Of a DNA stretch of 53,549 bases, positions 42,293-48,816 are shown in pieces (within the stretch, counting starts at the first letter, position 1; each line of letters starts with the position of its first letter). The DNA comes from a virus: IMG/VR virus record IMGVR_UViG_3300050821_003845, positions 1 through 53,549 of that record; one strand, 5' to 3'. The notes beneath the pieces were generated by a model. The model was given only the letters and a program-made list of their open reading frames with translations, was not told the origin of the DNA and ran no database searches. The translations under genes and the position numbers were made by a program.

Positions 42293-42298
42293 GGAACG

Positions 42299-42520
42299 AT
42301 GGTTCCGTCCGCACCAGATCGACGAAAGAGCGGCCACGGCGCCATGAAGGGTTGGAAAACCCGACGTGCAAACATGCGGGCGAAGCAGGATGAGGTAAAA
42401 CGTCTTTGGTTATCGTTGCTGCACTATGGTCGCCATACAGACGACTGCCGCTATCGAACCGGCCATGACTGCGATTGTGGCTGGGAAGGTCTGAAAGAGA
42501 TTGCAAAACCCTATAAGTGA
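42299..42520 (+). CDS. Small basic early protein with Cys/His motif
   Basis: A 73-residue basic protein with a C-terminal DDCRYRTGHDCDCGWEG that could bind a metal. It is framed by TGAGGAACG upstream and TGAGGAAACCGAG downstream. No family recognised. Confidence 0.5.
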   Translation: MVPSAPDRRKSGHGAMKGWKTRRANMRAKQDEVKRLWLSLLHYGRHTDDCRYRTGHDCDCGWEGLKEIAKPYK

Positions 42521-42530
42521 GGAAACCGAG

Positions 42531-42653
42531 ATGGTCAATTGCCCATGCTGCGGCAAGCCTGCGAAGTTTGTCGAGGACGATGAGGACATGGGTTGGTACT
42601 GTGAACCATGTCACATCGCGATCGACACCTCCGTTGACGATCAGGACGACTAG
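42531..42653 (+). CDS. Tiny zinc-ribbon protein
   Basis: A 40-residue peptide with CPCCG and CEPCH separated by an acidic stretch, a minimal zinc ribbon. It follows a TGAGGAAACCGAG junction and ends in an acidic tail. Confidence 0.5.
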   Translation: MVNCPCCGKPAKFVEDDEDMGWYCEPCHIAIDTSVDDQDD

Positions 42654-42661
42654 ATGACGCC

Positions 42662-42898
42662 ATGGACCCGATTTGCTTCCAGTGCCAGCACTTTCGCCAA
42701 TATCAACCGCTCAGCTTTTTGAAGCCGGGAGATTGTGGTTGGCAACCTGACGCGGTCCCTGCTTGGCTGGAGCCGTACATCAATAGCGACGACTACTATG
42801 CACCTAAACGTGAAATTTGGTCACGCGGTCACATCATTGAGCATTGCCAGACCTTTGCGAAAAAGGCGGAGTCTGGATCAACCGAGGCAACAGGATAG
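42662..42898 (+). CDS. Small Cys-rich early protein
   Basis: A 78-residue protein. CFQCQHFRQYQ, then GDCGW and HCQTF give four cysteines spaced like a small metal site, a pattern also seen in the two modules of the spike at 24519. No strong ribosome site is visible before the ATG. Function unknown. Confidence 0.5.
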   Translation: MDPICFQCQHFRQYQPLSFLKPGDCGWQPDAVPAWLEPYINSDDYYAPKREIWSRGHIIEHCQTFAKKAESGSTEATG

Positions 42899-43167
42899 GG
42901 AACCAAACAGATTATGACGGTGAATGCCCTGGACCGTTCTCGCTCGCGGTCGAGTAAGCCAAGGTGGAAGGGGTAACCCGTGGGGAGAATTCTCCGCCTG
43001 AGTGTGGGGAGGTCCGCAAGACCGGAACGCAACAGGTGACCACCGGCCGAAGTCTACTGCTAGGCATTCCGCGGATGTAGTAGGCACCCTTGCCCTAGGC
43101 ATTCCGATAAGCCGCCGAGACGGGCCGTCGCCAGTTTAGATAAATTGAGGCAAAGAACGAGGGAACG
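42899..43167 (+). ncRNA. Gene-free, hairpin-rich stretch with a 12-base direct repeat
   Basis: No convincing protein is encoded here; one 20-codon frame starts at 42914. The stretch holds GACCG/CGGTC (42932-42951), the palindrome GGAGAATTCTCC (42984-42995), GGTC/GACC (43011-43023), CTACT/AGTAG around 43054-43083, and CTAGGCATTCCG twice (43060-43071 and 43095-43106). All other gaps in this gene row are under 110 bases, so a 270-base gap with this much pairing suggests an RNA element. No known RNA family was recognised. Confidence 0.4.
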
Positions 43168-43470
43168 ATGCCAGTCCTGCAAGCCCCGGCTAATCCCTGT
43201 GACCGCGCTCGCATCTTCATGCTGGCGTACATGAAGGCGAAACGCGGAACTGATGTGCAGATACATGCCGGCCGATCTGAGGACGGCGAACGCGCACTCG
43301 TCATCAAGCTCGGCAAAAAGCTTCACGGCTTCACGCTAATGGAGGCCGGCGTATTGGCTGAAGTTTTTGAAGATGGCTTGCGAGAATTTGGGACCGGCCC
43401 TCATACTGAGGGGTTTGGACAAATCGTTGCGGCGATCCGAGAAAGCGTTAATAGGCTCAACGCACATTAG
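43168..43470 (+). CDS. Small early protein, unknown
   Basis: A 100-residue alpha/beta protein (RIFMLAYMKAKRGTDVQIHA, then ALVIKLGKKLHGFTLMEAGV). ACGAGGGAACG precedes the ATG. No family recognised. Confidence 0.55.
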   Translation: MPVLQAPANPCDRARIFMLAYMKAKRGTDVQIHAGRSEDGERALVIKLGKKLHGFTLMEAGVLAEVFEDGLREFGTGPHTEGFGQIVAAIRESVNRLNAH

Positions 43471-43485
43471 AACGAGGGAACCACG

Positions 43486-43659
43486 ATGATACCGGCATCA
43501 ACATATCACCAAAAACTCAAGGTCGGCGAAGCGATCAGCGAGGCGTTCAAGCGTCTCCAGCGTCAGGGAATGCCGACTGAGGCGTTTTGGACAGAGCTTG
43601 GTGGTATAGCGATCGAGCGTATCGATATGATCCGCGACGCCACAACTGAAACCGTCTAG
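43486..43659 (+). CDS. Tiny helical early protein, unknown
   Basis: A 57-residue soluble peptide (VGEAISEAFKRLQRQGMPTE) preceded by ACGAGGGAACCACG. No family recognised. Confidence 0.5.
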   Translation: MIPASTYHQKLKVGEAISEAFKRLQRQGMPTEAFWTELGGIAIERIDMIRDATTETV

Positions 43660-43670
43660 GAGAGGAAGCC

Positions 43671-43769
43671 ATGCACCGCTTTGCCGTGCCTCCTGAACTC
43701 GCAGCGGTGGTGATCATTTTGGGAATGCTCACAGTGATCGTCGGCAGCATAATACTTTGGCTTAGATAA
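43671..43769 (+). CDS. Tiny membrane peptide
   Basis: A 32-residue peptide that is nearly all one membrane span (LAAVVIILGMLTVIVGSIIL) with a basic end. GGAGAGGAAG precedes its ATG. It could be a superinfection or lysis modulator; nothing more can be said. Confidence 0.45.
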   Translation: MHRFAVPPELAAVVIILGMLTVIVGSIILWLR

Positions 43770-43782
43770 AAGTGAGGAAGCT

Positions 43783-44028
43783 GTGTCGCTTGCCATCGCT
43801 CCATGCACTGATATTGACTTCCTGCTTGGTCAGTTGCAGCTGCAGACAACAGATGATCGGGTGAAGGCTTGGCATCGATTGGGCGAGACACACATAAAAT
43901 GGAGGAAGGGAAGATCGATTTCCTTTTGCCGACTTGCGGCCGGACTCGATCGGGCGTATCGGTTGTGTTCTCTCACACACAAGAGGATGCGTCATGACCA
44001 AGCCGAAGGCACCACGGAAAGCAGGTAA
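43783..44028 (+). CDS. Small early protein, unknown
   Basis: An 81-residue protein starting at GTG after GTGAGGAAGCT. The first half is acidic and helical, the second basic. Its end overlaps the next gene by 35 bases, so the C-terminus may not be under selection. No family recognised. Confidence 0.4.
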   Translation: MSLAIAPCTDIDFLLGQLQLQTTDDRVKAWHRLGETHIKWRKGRSISFCRLAAGLDRAYRLCSLTHKRMRHDQAEGTTESR

Positions 44029-44509
44029 GACGACGACACGCGGTAAAAAGCTCGGGGCGAAGGACGCGCTGAAGGAAGCGGCTGAGAACGCCGCGACGCA
44101 GGGCGATCAGGTCGAGCGCGTTGCCAGCGGCAAGGCGGTCAAGGATACCTATCGTGACGTGAAGATCTGCGAGAACCGCTCGGCGACGGCCTCCGCTGAG
44201 GGGCGCGAGATCATCGACACGGCCGCCCGGAACAAGTTTCTCAACAAGGTGGCGTTCCGGCTGGCCAAGCGTTTTTTCACTGCTGCGGAGCGCGATCCGG
44301 CCAAGGCGGCGAGGGACTTCCGAGACTTCATGACGTACCTGGGGCCTGCGCATCTGGACTTCGAGGGGTACATCCGCAAGCAGGCTCCCGAGTTCCAGTT
44401 AGGCCGCACAGAAGAGGCAAGCGACGAAGGACAGGAAGCAGGCGACGAAGGTGGGTCGGCTGCAAATGTGTCGTCTCTTGACGAGCACCGAGCGGGCGCG
44501 GCTGCGTGA
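43994..44509 (+). CDS. Helical early protein with basic N-terminus, unknown
   Basis: A 171-residue protein. A Lys/Arg/Ala-rich N-terminal tail is followed by helices (NKFLNKVAFRLAKRFFTAAE, RDFRDFMTYLGPAHLDFEGY) and an acidic Glu/Gly/Ala tail. The charge layout resembles small DNA-binding phage proteins, and a terminase-small-subunit role crossed my mind, but no motif supports it. AGAGGA precedes ATG 43994. Confidence 0.55.
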   Translation: MTKPKAPRKAGKTTTRGKKLGAKDALKEAAENAATQGDQVERVASGKAVKDTYRDVKICENRSATASAEGREIIDTAARNKFLNKVAFRLAKRFFTAAERDPAKAARDFRDFMTYLGPAHLDFEGYIRKQAPEFQLGRTEEASDEGQEAGDEGGSAANVSSLDEHRAGAAA

Positions 44510-44519
44510 GACAACGGCA

Positions 44520-44933
44520 ATGGGGAAGCCCTTCCGATTGAAGGCTTGGGAACCGGACGAAACACAGACGCAGATCGCTCTCGTTGACGTGCTTCGCCGG
44601 TTCGCCCATCCCCATTGCCTCTGGTTCTCGATCCCCAATCAGCGCAGAGCTTCGACAGGCGAGCGGGTCCAGCAATACCGCATGGGGCTGCGCAAGGGAG
44701 CCGCTGATCTTTGCTTCCTGATGCCAGGCATCAAGCCGCTGCTGCTTGAACTCAAAACCAGTGAAGGCGCACAAAGCGAAAGCCAGTGCGACTTCGAGGC
44801 GGATGCTCACATAGCCGGCGCAGAATATCTTCTTGTCAGATCGCTCGATGATGCAGTCAACGAACTCCATCGGCGCGGCATCATTCCAAGGAACCTATTG
44901 AATGCCCCAAAGCAACTTGAAGCCAATCTCTGA
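44520..44933 (+). CDS. VRR-NUC domain nuclease
   Basis: A protein of about 137 residues with the VRR-NUC pattern: an N-terminal Glu in DETQTQIALVDVLRR, then GLRKGAADLCFLMPGIKPLL and LELKTSEGAQSESQ with the Asp...Glu-x-Lys catalytic set, and AGAEYLLVRSLDDAV. These stand-alone nucleases act on branched DNA such as Holliday junctions. ATG 44466 or GTG 44451 would extend it into the preceding gene; neither has a clearly better ribosome site. Confidence 0.8.
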   Translation: MGKPFRLKAWEPDETQTQIALVDVLRRFAHPHCLWFSIPNQRRASTGERVQQYRMGLRKGAADLCFLMPGIKPLLLELKTSEGAQSESQCDFEADAHIAGAEYLLVRSLDDAVNELHRRGIIPRNLLNAPKQLEANL

Positions 44934-45093
44934 TCCCAGGATCGCGCGGCAGATCAAGTTCGTGATCGATCAGATGGCAGAGCCGAAAGAACGGCATGAC
45001 CATCCATCTATGCCTTGCCCACATTGCGGGTTCCTCTACAATTTTAAGGGATGGGAAAAGTGTGAGGAATGTGCGCGGCCATCTCGCAGATGA
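44902..45093 (+). CDS. Small zinc-ribbon protein
   Basis: A 63-residue protein with CPHCGFLYNF and CEEC in its C-terminal half, enough for one zinc. It overlaps the nuclease gene by 32 bases and the methylase start by 4 bases (ATGA), placing it in one translated block with them. Confidence 0.55.
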   Translation: MPQSNLKPISDPRIARQIKFVIDQMAEPKERHDHPSMPCPHCGFLYNFKGWEKCEECARPSRR

Positions 45094-45692
45094 CATGGCC
45101 CTTCGGCAAGCTGCCGATGTTCGGCTTCGATTTTGCGATGATTGACGCTCCCTGGACCTTTGCGCTGCACTCCCCGAAGGGTGAGGCAAAGGCCGCGCAA
45201 GCCCAATACGCCTGCATGTCGCTTGCGGAGATCAAGGCGCTGCCGATCGGTGATCTGCTGCGGCCTGACGCCGTGGTCATGCTGTGGGCGACGAATCCTA
45301 TGTTGCCGCAGGCGTTCGAGGCGCTGGACGCATGGTCGATCAAGTTCAAGACGGCGGGCCATTGGGTCAAGCACACTGACAGCGGCAAGCTCTCGTTTGG
45401 AACCGGCTACCTGCTGCGCTGTGCCGGCGAGCCCTTCCTGATTGGCACGGTAGGGAAACCACGGACGACGCGGGTATGCCGCTCGATTATTGAAGGCCCT
45501 GTTCGGGAACACTCACGCAAGCCTGACGAAGCCTACGCATGGGCGGAAGCGTTGATGCCGGGTGCGATGCGCGCGGACATCTTCGCGAGACAGAGACGCC
45601 CGCGATGGGTGGCATGGGGCCACGAGGTTAGTAAGTTCGATGGGGCGGTATCCGAGAATCGATCGCGACCTGGTGCGCGGGCTGTACGATGA
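45090..45692 (+). CDS. MT-A70 family adenine methyltransferase
   Basis: A 200-residue protein. FDFAMIDAPWTF at residues 13-24 holds a DAPW version of the DPPW catalytic motif of N6-adenine methylases. LRPDAVVMLWATNPMLPQAF, then LSFGTGYLLRCAGEPFLIGT and REHSRKPDEAYAWAEALMPG follow in MT-A70 order. It probably methylates phage DNA and may protect it from restriction. ATG 45090 overlaps the upstream stop. The C-terminus overlaps the next gene by 53 bases. Confidence 0.85.
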   Translation: MTWPFGKLPMFGFDFAMIDAPWTFALHSPKGEAKAAQAQYACMSLAEIKALPIGDLLRPDAVVMLWATNPMLPQAFEALDAWSIKFKTAGHWVKHTDSGKLSFGTGYLLRCAGEPFLIGTVGKPRTTRVCRSIIEGPVREHSRKPDEAYAWAEALMPGAMRADIFARQRRPRWVAWGHEVSKFDGAVSENRSRPGARAVR

Positions 45693-46536
45693 GCACCGCA
45701 ACGTCACGCGGGTGCATGAGCTGTTAGTTGAGCGCGGTATTGCGTGCAGCTATGGGACCATCCGCTCCATCATCTCAGGCAAGGCAGATTCCGCGAAGGG
45801 CCGCAAAACCCGTTCCAGGTTTGCGGAAGAGCCCGTGGACAACCGGCTGGCCAAAATGCCGGCGATCAACAATCCGGCATTAGCAGAGATGCGAACGCTC
45901 TACCCGCACACCGTCGTTCGCGATCTCACCAACGTGACGATGCTCAAGAGCGGCGAGCACCAGAAAAAGATCGGTGGAAAAGTCTTGAAGGGGAAGTGGG
46001 CCGGATTTCCCGTCTACTGCCTGACGCTGGAAGAGCGGGTGACGTGTCCGGTGTCCTGTCGGCATATTCGTAGCTGCTACGGGAATCAAATGAATTGGGC
46101 ACACCGACACGATCACCGTGCGCCTGAGTTCGAGTGGAAGCTCGCGCGGGAGGTGGTGGAACTCGGCCGGCGACACCCGAACGGATTCGTGGTTCGCCTA
46201 CACATCCTCGGGGATTTCTTCTCAGTACGGTACGTGCACCTGTGGGAAGCGCTGCTCGACCAGGTGCCAGCGCTGCACGTGTACGGCTACACCGCTCGAT
46301 GGGGGGATGAGATCGCGAGCGCGTTGATGTCTATCTCGGTGAACCGATGGGCGCGGTTTGCGATCCGGTTTTCCAATGCTCCGATGCCAGCGCGAGCGAC
46401 GGTGACGATCGAGCACCCGATGCAGCGGCCGGCAAACGCCTTCATCTGTCCGGTGCAGTTGGGCAGAACTGAAAGTTGCGCGACCTGTGCCGCCTGTTGG
46501 TCGACAAAGAAGAATGTCGCCTTTGTCCAGCATTGA
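45640..46536 (+). CDS. HTH-fused cysteine-rich phage protein (Gp88/DUF7227-like)
   Basis: A 298-residue protein. The first 50 residues look like a helix-turn-helix (DRDLVRGLYDEHRNVTRVHE, then CSYGTIRSIISG). The body holds VTCPVSCRHIRSCYGNQMNW, RLHILGDFFSVRYVHLWEAL and ALHVYGYTARWG, the pattern of a phage family related to Gp88. It ends in a second cysteine cluster (CPVQLGRTESCATCAACW). The clustered cysteines suggest an Fe-S or zinc site near a conserved LGDFFS pocket. Function of the family is unknown to me; the HTH fusion hints at DNA or RNA targeting. Confidence 0.65.
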   Translation: MGRYPRIDRDLVRGLYDEHRNVTRVHELLVERGIACSYGTIRSIISGKADSAKGRKTRSRFAEEPVDNRLAKMPAINNPALAEMRTLYPHTVVRDLTNVTMLKSGEHQKKIGGKVLKGKWAGFPVYCLTLEERVTCPVSCRHIRSCYGNQMNWAHRHDHRAPEFEWKLAREVVELGRRHPNGFVVRLHILGDFFSVRYVHLWEALLDQVPALHVYGYTARWGDEIASALMSISVNRWARFAIRFSNAPMPARATVTIEHPMQRPANAFICPVQLGRTESCATCAACWSTKKNVAFVQH

Positions 46537-46540
46537 GCCC

Positions 46541-46705
46541 ATGAAGCGATGTGTCGAATGCGGCTCTGAGTTCGTCGCCAGCAAGAACCGCAAGACCTGT
46601 TCGGAAAAGTGCTCTGCGGCAAACGCCCGCAAGAATCAGAAGGCGGCTCGCCAGCGCTATCGCCAAGAATTGCGTGAGATCAAGGCCAAGCGGGACCAAC
46701 ACTAG
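46541..46705 (+). CDS. Small zinc-finger protein
   Basis: A 54-residue protein with CVECGSEFVASKNRKTCSEKC, a compact four-cysteine finger, followed by a basic helix. It starts 4 bases after the preceding gene. Probably nucleic acid binding. Confidence 0.6.
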   Translation: MKRCVECGSEFVASKNRKTCSEKCSAANARKNQKAARQRYRQELREIKAKRDQH

Positions 46706-46711
46706 GCTACG

Positions 46712-46740
46712 GTTTATTTTCCCAACGACATTGCTATATG
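46712..46740 (+). promoter_or_regulatory. Putative extended -10 promoter ahead of the structured RNA
   Basis: TGCTATATG at 46732-46740 fits an extended -10 (TG, one base, then TATATG at 46735-46740). No clear -35 is present, as expected for extended -10 promoters. Transcription would begin near 46747, the first base of the first hairpin. Confidence 0.45.
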
Positions 46741-46746
46741 GGGAGG

Positions 46747-46858
46747 GCGATCGGGATCGGAGTGGCCTCCTCAAACCCCGATCGCTGGGGGCCGGGAGTG
46801 ATCCGTGCATGGTCCGCCGCATTTCCATGCACGAGGTCCGCCATCAAGCCCGGCCCCC
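46747..46858 (+). ncRNA. Candidate structured RNA: small RNA or gene leader
   Basis: Three strong pairings lie in 112 bases. Hairpin 1 is GCGATCGGG (46747-46755) with CCCGATCGC (46777-46785), and its loop displays CCTCCTC, complementary to ribosome-binding sites. Stem 2 is GGGGGCCGGG (46787-46796) with CCCGGCCCCC (46849-46858), enclosing hairpin 3, CGTGCATGG (46804-46812) with CCATGCACG (46825-46833). No ORF of note lies within. It could be an independent small RNA or the leader of the gene at 46882. Not recognised as a known family. Confidence 0.55.
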
Positions 46859-46881
46859 TCCATTACCACAGAGGTGCGTCG

Positions 46882-47136
46882 ATGAAAATCCACGAATGGA
46901 CCAAGGCGGCGATGGACCGGGACTTCCCCGGCGGGATCAACCTGCCGAGCGAGGCCGAAGTCGCGGAGCTGCTGTATCATCACAATCGCGTTCCTCGTGA
47001 CAGCGTTTGCAGTCCTGGTTGGCTCACGTGGTCGGAGGTACAACAGAACGGCATGGCCGAGCGCTACTACGGCGCGGCTCGTCTGATCATCGAGTGTTGG
47101 ACGTCGGCTGTGTCGTCTGAGTCACAGGCGGCCTAA
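46882..47136 (+). CDS. Small early protein downstream of the structured RNA
   Basis: An 84-residue helical protein (WTKAAMDRDFPGGINLPSEA). Its ATG lies 24 bases after the structured element and is preceded by AGAGGTGCGTCG. Expression may therefore depend on folding of the leader. No family recognised. Confidence 0.55.
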   Translation: MKIHEWTKAAMDRDFPGGINLPSEAEVAELLYHHNRVPRDSVCSPGWLTWSEVQQNGMAERYYGAARLIIECWTSAVSSESQAA

Positions 47137-47197
47137 ATCGTCCTTGTCCACAGTCGCGACATTGTGATCTGGCGGTGATTCGCGCCAATGATGGCGG

Positions 47198-47353
47198 ATG
47201 GACGAGTTTCAGATCAGCGCGCTCTTAGGAGCATTCGGGTACGGTTTTTGCGTCACGGCCTTGATGGGGCTTGCGTTTATTGTCATCCTGCTGGCGGTCG
47301 GGTGGCTTGAGGATCACTGGTGGAAGCATCATGGGGACCGTGATCGAGTGTAA
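47198..47353 (+). CDS. Small single-pass membrane protein
   Basis: A 51-residue protein with one membrane span (MGLAFIVILLAVGWL) and a His/Trp-rich tail (EDHWWKHHGDRDR). It overlaps the next gene by 23 bases. Function unknown. Confidence 0.5.
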   Translation: MDEFQISALLGAFGYGFCVTALMGLAFIVILLAVGWLEDHWWKHHGDRDRV

Positions 47354-47540
47354 CTTCGCGCCTGTGGCGATTTGTCCCTGGACGCGTCAGCCGTGCCCTC
47401 ATCCCGAGGTCTGCGGGCTGCGCTATGGCCGCAACATCGTGGTGATAGACAGGTGCACGGCCGGGCGAAGGTTCATCACGGGCTCGGTGCTGGCCTTCTA
47501 TGCGGTGCTCTTCGCTTTGGTGCTTTGGTGGCTGTGGTGA
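47331..47540 (+). CDS. Small Cys-rich membrane-anchored protein
   Basis: A 69-residue protein. The N-terminal part has five cysteines (ICPWTRQPCPHPEVCG and others) and the C-terminus one membrane span (GSVLAFYAVLFALVLWWLW). The layout suggests a metal-binding domain tethered to the membrane. It overlaps the next gene as GTGA. Confidence 0.5.
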   Translation: MGTVIECNFAPVAICPWTRQPCPHPEVCGLRYGRNIVVIDRCTAGRRFITGSVLAFYAVLFALVLWWLW

Positions 47541-47704
47541 GGTCTGCTCGCCCGAAGAAGATCAAATGCCGCCCCAAGTGGGGCGCGCGCTGGTGCGTGA
47601 ACTGCTACCGCTTCATCAAGCGCCGGGACCAAGACTGCCGAGACTGGCCCGATTGTCGGTTCGGTAGCCAGATGAGGTTGCGCTCGGCAAAGACTCAGGC
47701 GTAA
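47537..47704 (+). CDS. Small basic Cys-rich protein
   Basis: A 55-residue protein with CVNCYRF and DCRDWPDCRF and many Lys/Arg residues. GTG 47537 overlaps the preceding stop by 4 bases. It is the last gene of this run and is followed at once by a terminator hairpin. Confidence 0.5.
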   Translation: MRSARPKKIKCRPKWGARWCVNCYRFIKRRDQDCRDWPDCRFGSQMRLRSAKTQA

Positions 47705-47711
47705 AAAGAAT

Positions 47712-47740
47712 GGCCCGGCAGCGCTGAAACGCTCCGGGCC
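47712..47740. terminator. Terminator hairpin
   Basis: GGCCCGG (47712-47718), one bulged C, AGCG, loop CTGAAA, CGCT, CCGGGCC (47734-47740). On the minus strand the stem is followed by ATTCTTTTTAC, a good T-run, so it can stop transcripts from the right as well as from the left. Confidence 0.7.
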
Positions 47741-48282
47741 TGATTCTGGTGATTTCCTGCCAAGGACCAGAACCGATAACGAGCCATAAATAGCCCAGGC
47801 TCGTCGTCAGTTCAACCCCCAGCGAAATTCCCTCAATCAGCATTTCTTGAGCAACACGTTCCCCTTGGACGGGGGTCCGTCTGCGAGCGTGATCGCTGGC
47901 GGTAAAACAGGAAAGCACCCGCACCTCGGGCTCGGCATGGTTAAGCGGTCCATGTGGGCGTAGGGGACTGTGGTGACACCACGAGAGAATGCAGTTCGTG
48001 GCAGCAAATTCTGCATGGGGTGCGCCCCGAGAGCGAGGGATGCCTCGCCGATAGCGTCCTGATAAAGACGTGGGCTTGATCGGGCAGAACCCGGTCGAGC
48101 TGCTACTCGCGCGGTCGGCATGTCCACAAAGGTTGTGGCCCCGATCGGTTGCGCCCATCTGGGCAGACGTTTGTCTTGTTGTGTTTTTCTTTGTTAGTTT
48201 CTTGGTCCGAAGGAAGAGAAACAACTCTTCTCTGAAGGCCACTTCTGTTGAGAGACTTTAGGCTCTGGAATCCGCGCGCGAA
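47741..48282. other. 540-base gene-free stretch with several small hairpins
   Basis: No frame here has a ribosome site and protein-like composition. Small pairings include GTGGT/ACCAC near 47970, GGGG/CCCC near 48019-48030, GCGAGG/CCTCGC near 48033-48048 and GAAGAG/CTCTTC near 48213-48230. The right end (48165-48205) is unusually T-rich for this genome and may hold a promoter for the RNase HI gene. TGTCCACAA at 48120-48128 is a weak match to a DnaA box. Origin, regulatory RNA or eroded gene are all possible. Confidence 0.4.
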
Positions 48283-48813
48283 GTGCAATGGGGGTGCCAA
48301 GTGAGTAAACGGTTTCGTCGTCCAAAAGCTCGCAAGGATTTAGCTTTACTCCGGTACTCGGAGAGCGTTGGCTATCGATGTTTCTTCGATGGATGCTGCG
48401 AGCCTTGCAATCCAGGTGGGACTGGCGGCTTTGGTGTGGTCATCTATCGTGGTGCCGACAAAATCTATGAGGATTCTGGATCGATCACGGCATCGCCGGA
48501 AGTAACTAACAACGTGGCGGAGTATAGCGCGCTGGACCTCATCCTGGATTGGTTCATCACGAATGGGCTGACGGGCGAGCCGATCGCGGTGTTCGGCGAT
48601 TCTAATATGGTGATCCAGCAATGCTTCGGGACGTGGAAAATCCGTGGCGGCTACTACGCGGAGATTGCGCGCGTGGTCAAAGAGAAGCTGAAGCAGTTCA
48701 CGAACATTCGTGGAAGCTGGATACCGCGTGAGGAAAATGGCACTGCGGATGATCTTTCAAAAGCGCATCTGCGCGCGGCCGGAGTCGAGTTTCGCATTCA
48801 ACCGGAGGGCTGA
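48283..48813 (+). CDS. rnhA: Ribonuclease HI
   Basis: A 176-residue protein with the RNase H set: CFFDGCCEPCNPGGTGGFG (Asp36, Glu40), NNVAEYSAL (Glu80) and FGDSNMVIQQ (Asp106), followed by a C-terminal part with WIPREENGTADDLSKAHL. It removes RNA from RNA-DNA hybrids such as primers or replication R-loops. GTG 48301 with GGGGG upstream is an alternative start that would remove six residues before the domain. Confidence 0.85.
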   Translation: MQWGCQVSKRFRRPKARKDLALLRYSESVGYRCFFDGCCEPCNPGGTGGFGVVIYRGADKIYEDSGSITASPEVTNNVAEYSALDLILDWFITNGLTGEPIAVFGDSNMVIQQCFGTWKIRGGYYAEIARVVKEKLKQFTNIRGSWIPREENGTADDLSKAHLRAAGVEFRIQPEG

Positions 48814-48816
48814 TCG

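Noticed and set aside
42914-42976. 20-codon frame with ATG in the structured interval
   Set aside because: Very short and Arg/Ser-rich, and it coincides with predicted hairpins; not supported as a gene.
43994-44509. Terminase small subunit
   Set aside because: Basic N-terminus and acidic C-terminus are suggestive, but there is no HTH pattern and no large subunit or portal gene beside it.
47144-47152. TTGTCCACA, one mismatch from a DnaA box
   Set aside because: A single site with only one weak partner about 1 kb away; not enough to call an origin.
47738-47752. GCCTGATTCTGG resembles the 5' start of tmRNA
   Set aside because: The bases after it do not continue as tmRNA, no tRNA-like 3' end with a GGTTCGA arm is found, and no tag-peptide frame is seen. 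A chance match next to a terminator.
47616-48242. 208-codon minus-strand frame in the gene-free stretch
   Set aside because: No ribosome site, no patterned protein, and it runs through the terminator hairpin and into a plus-strand gene.
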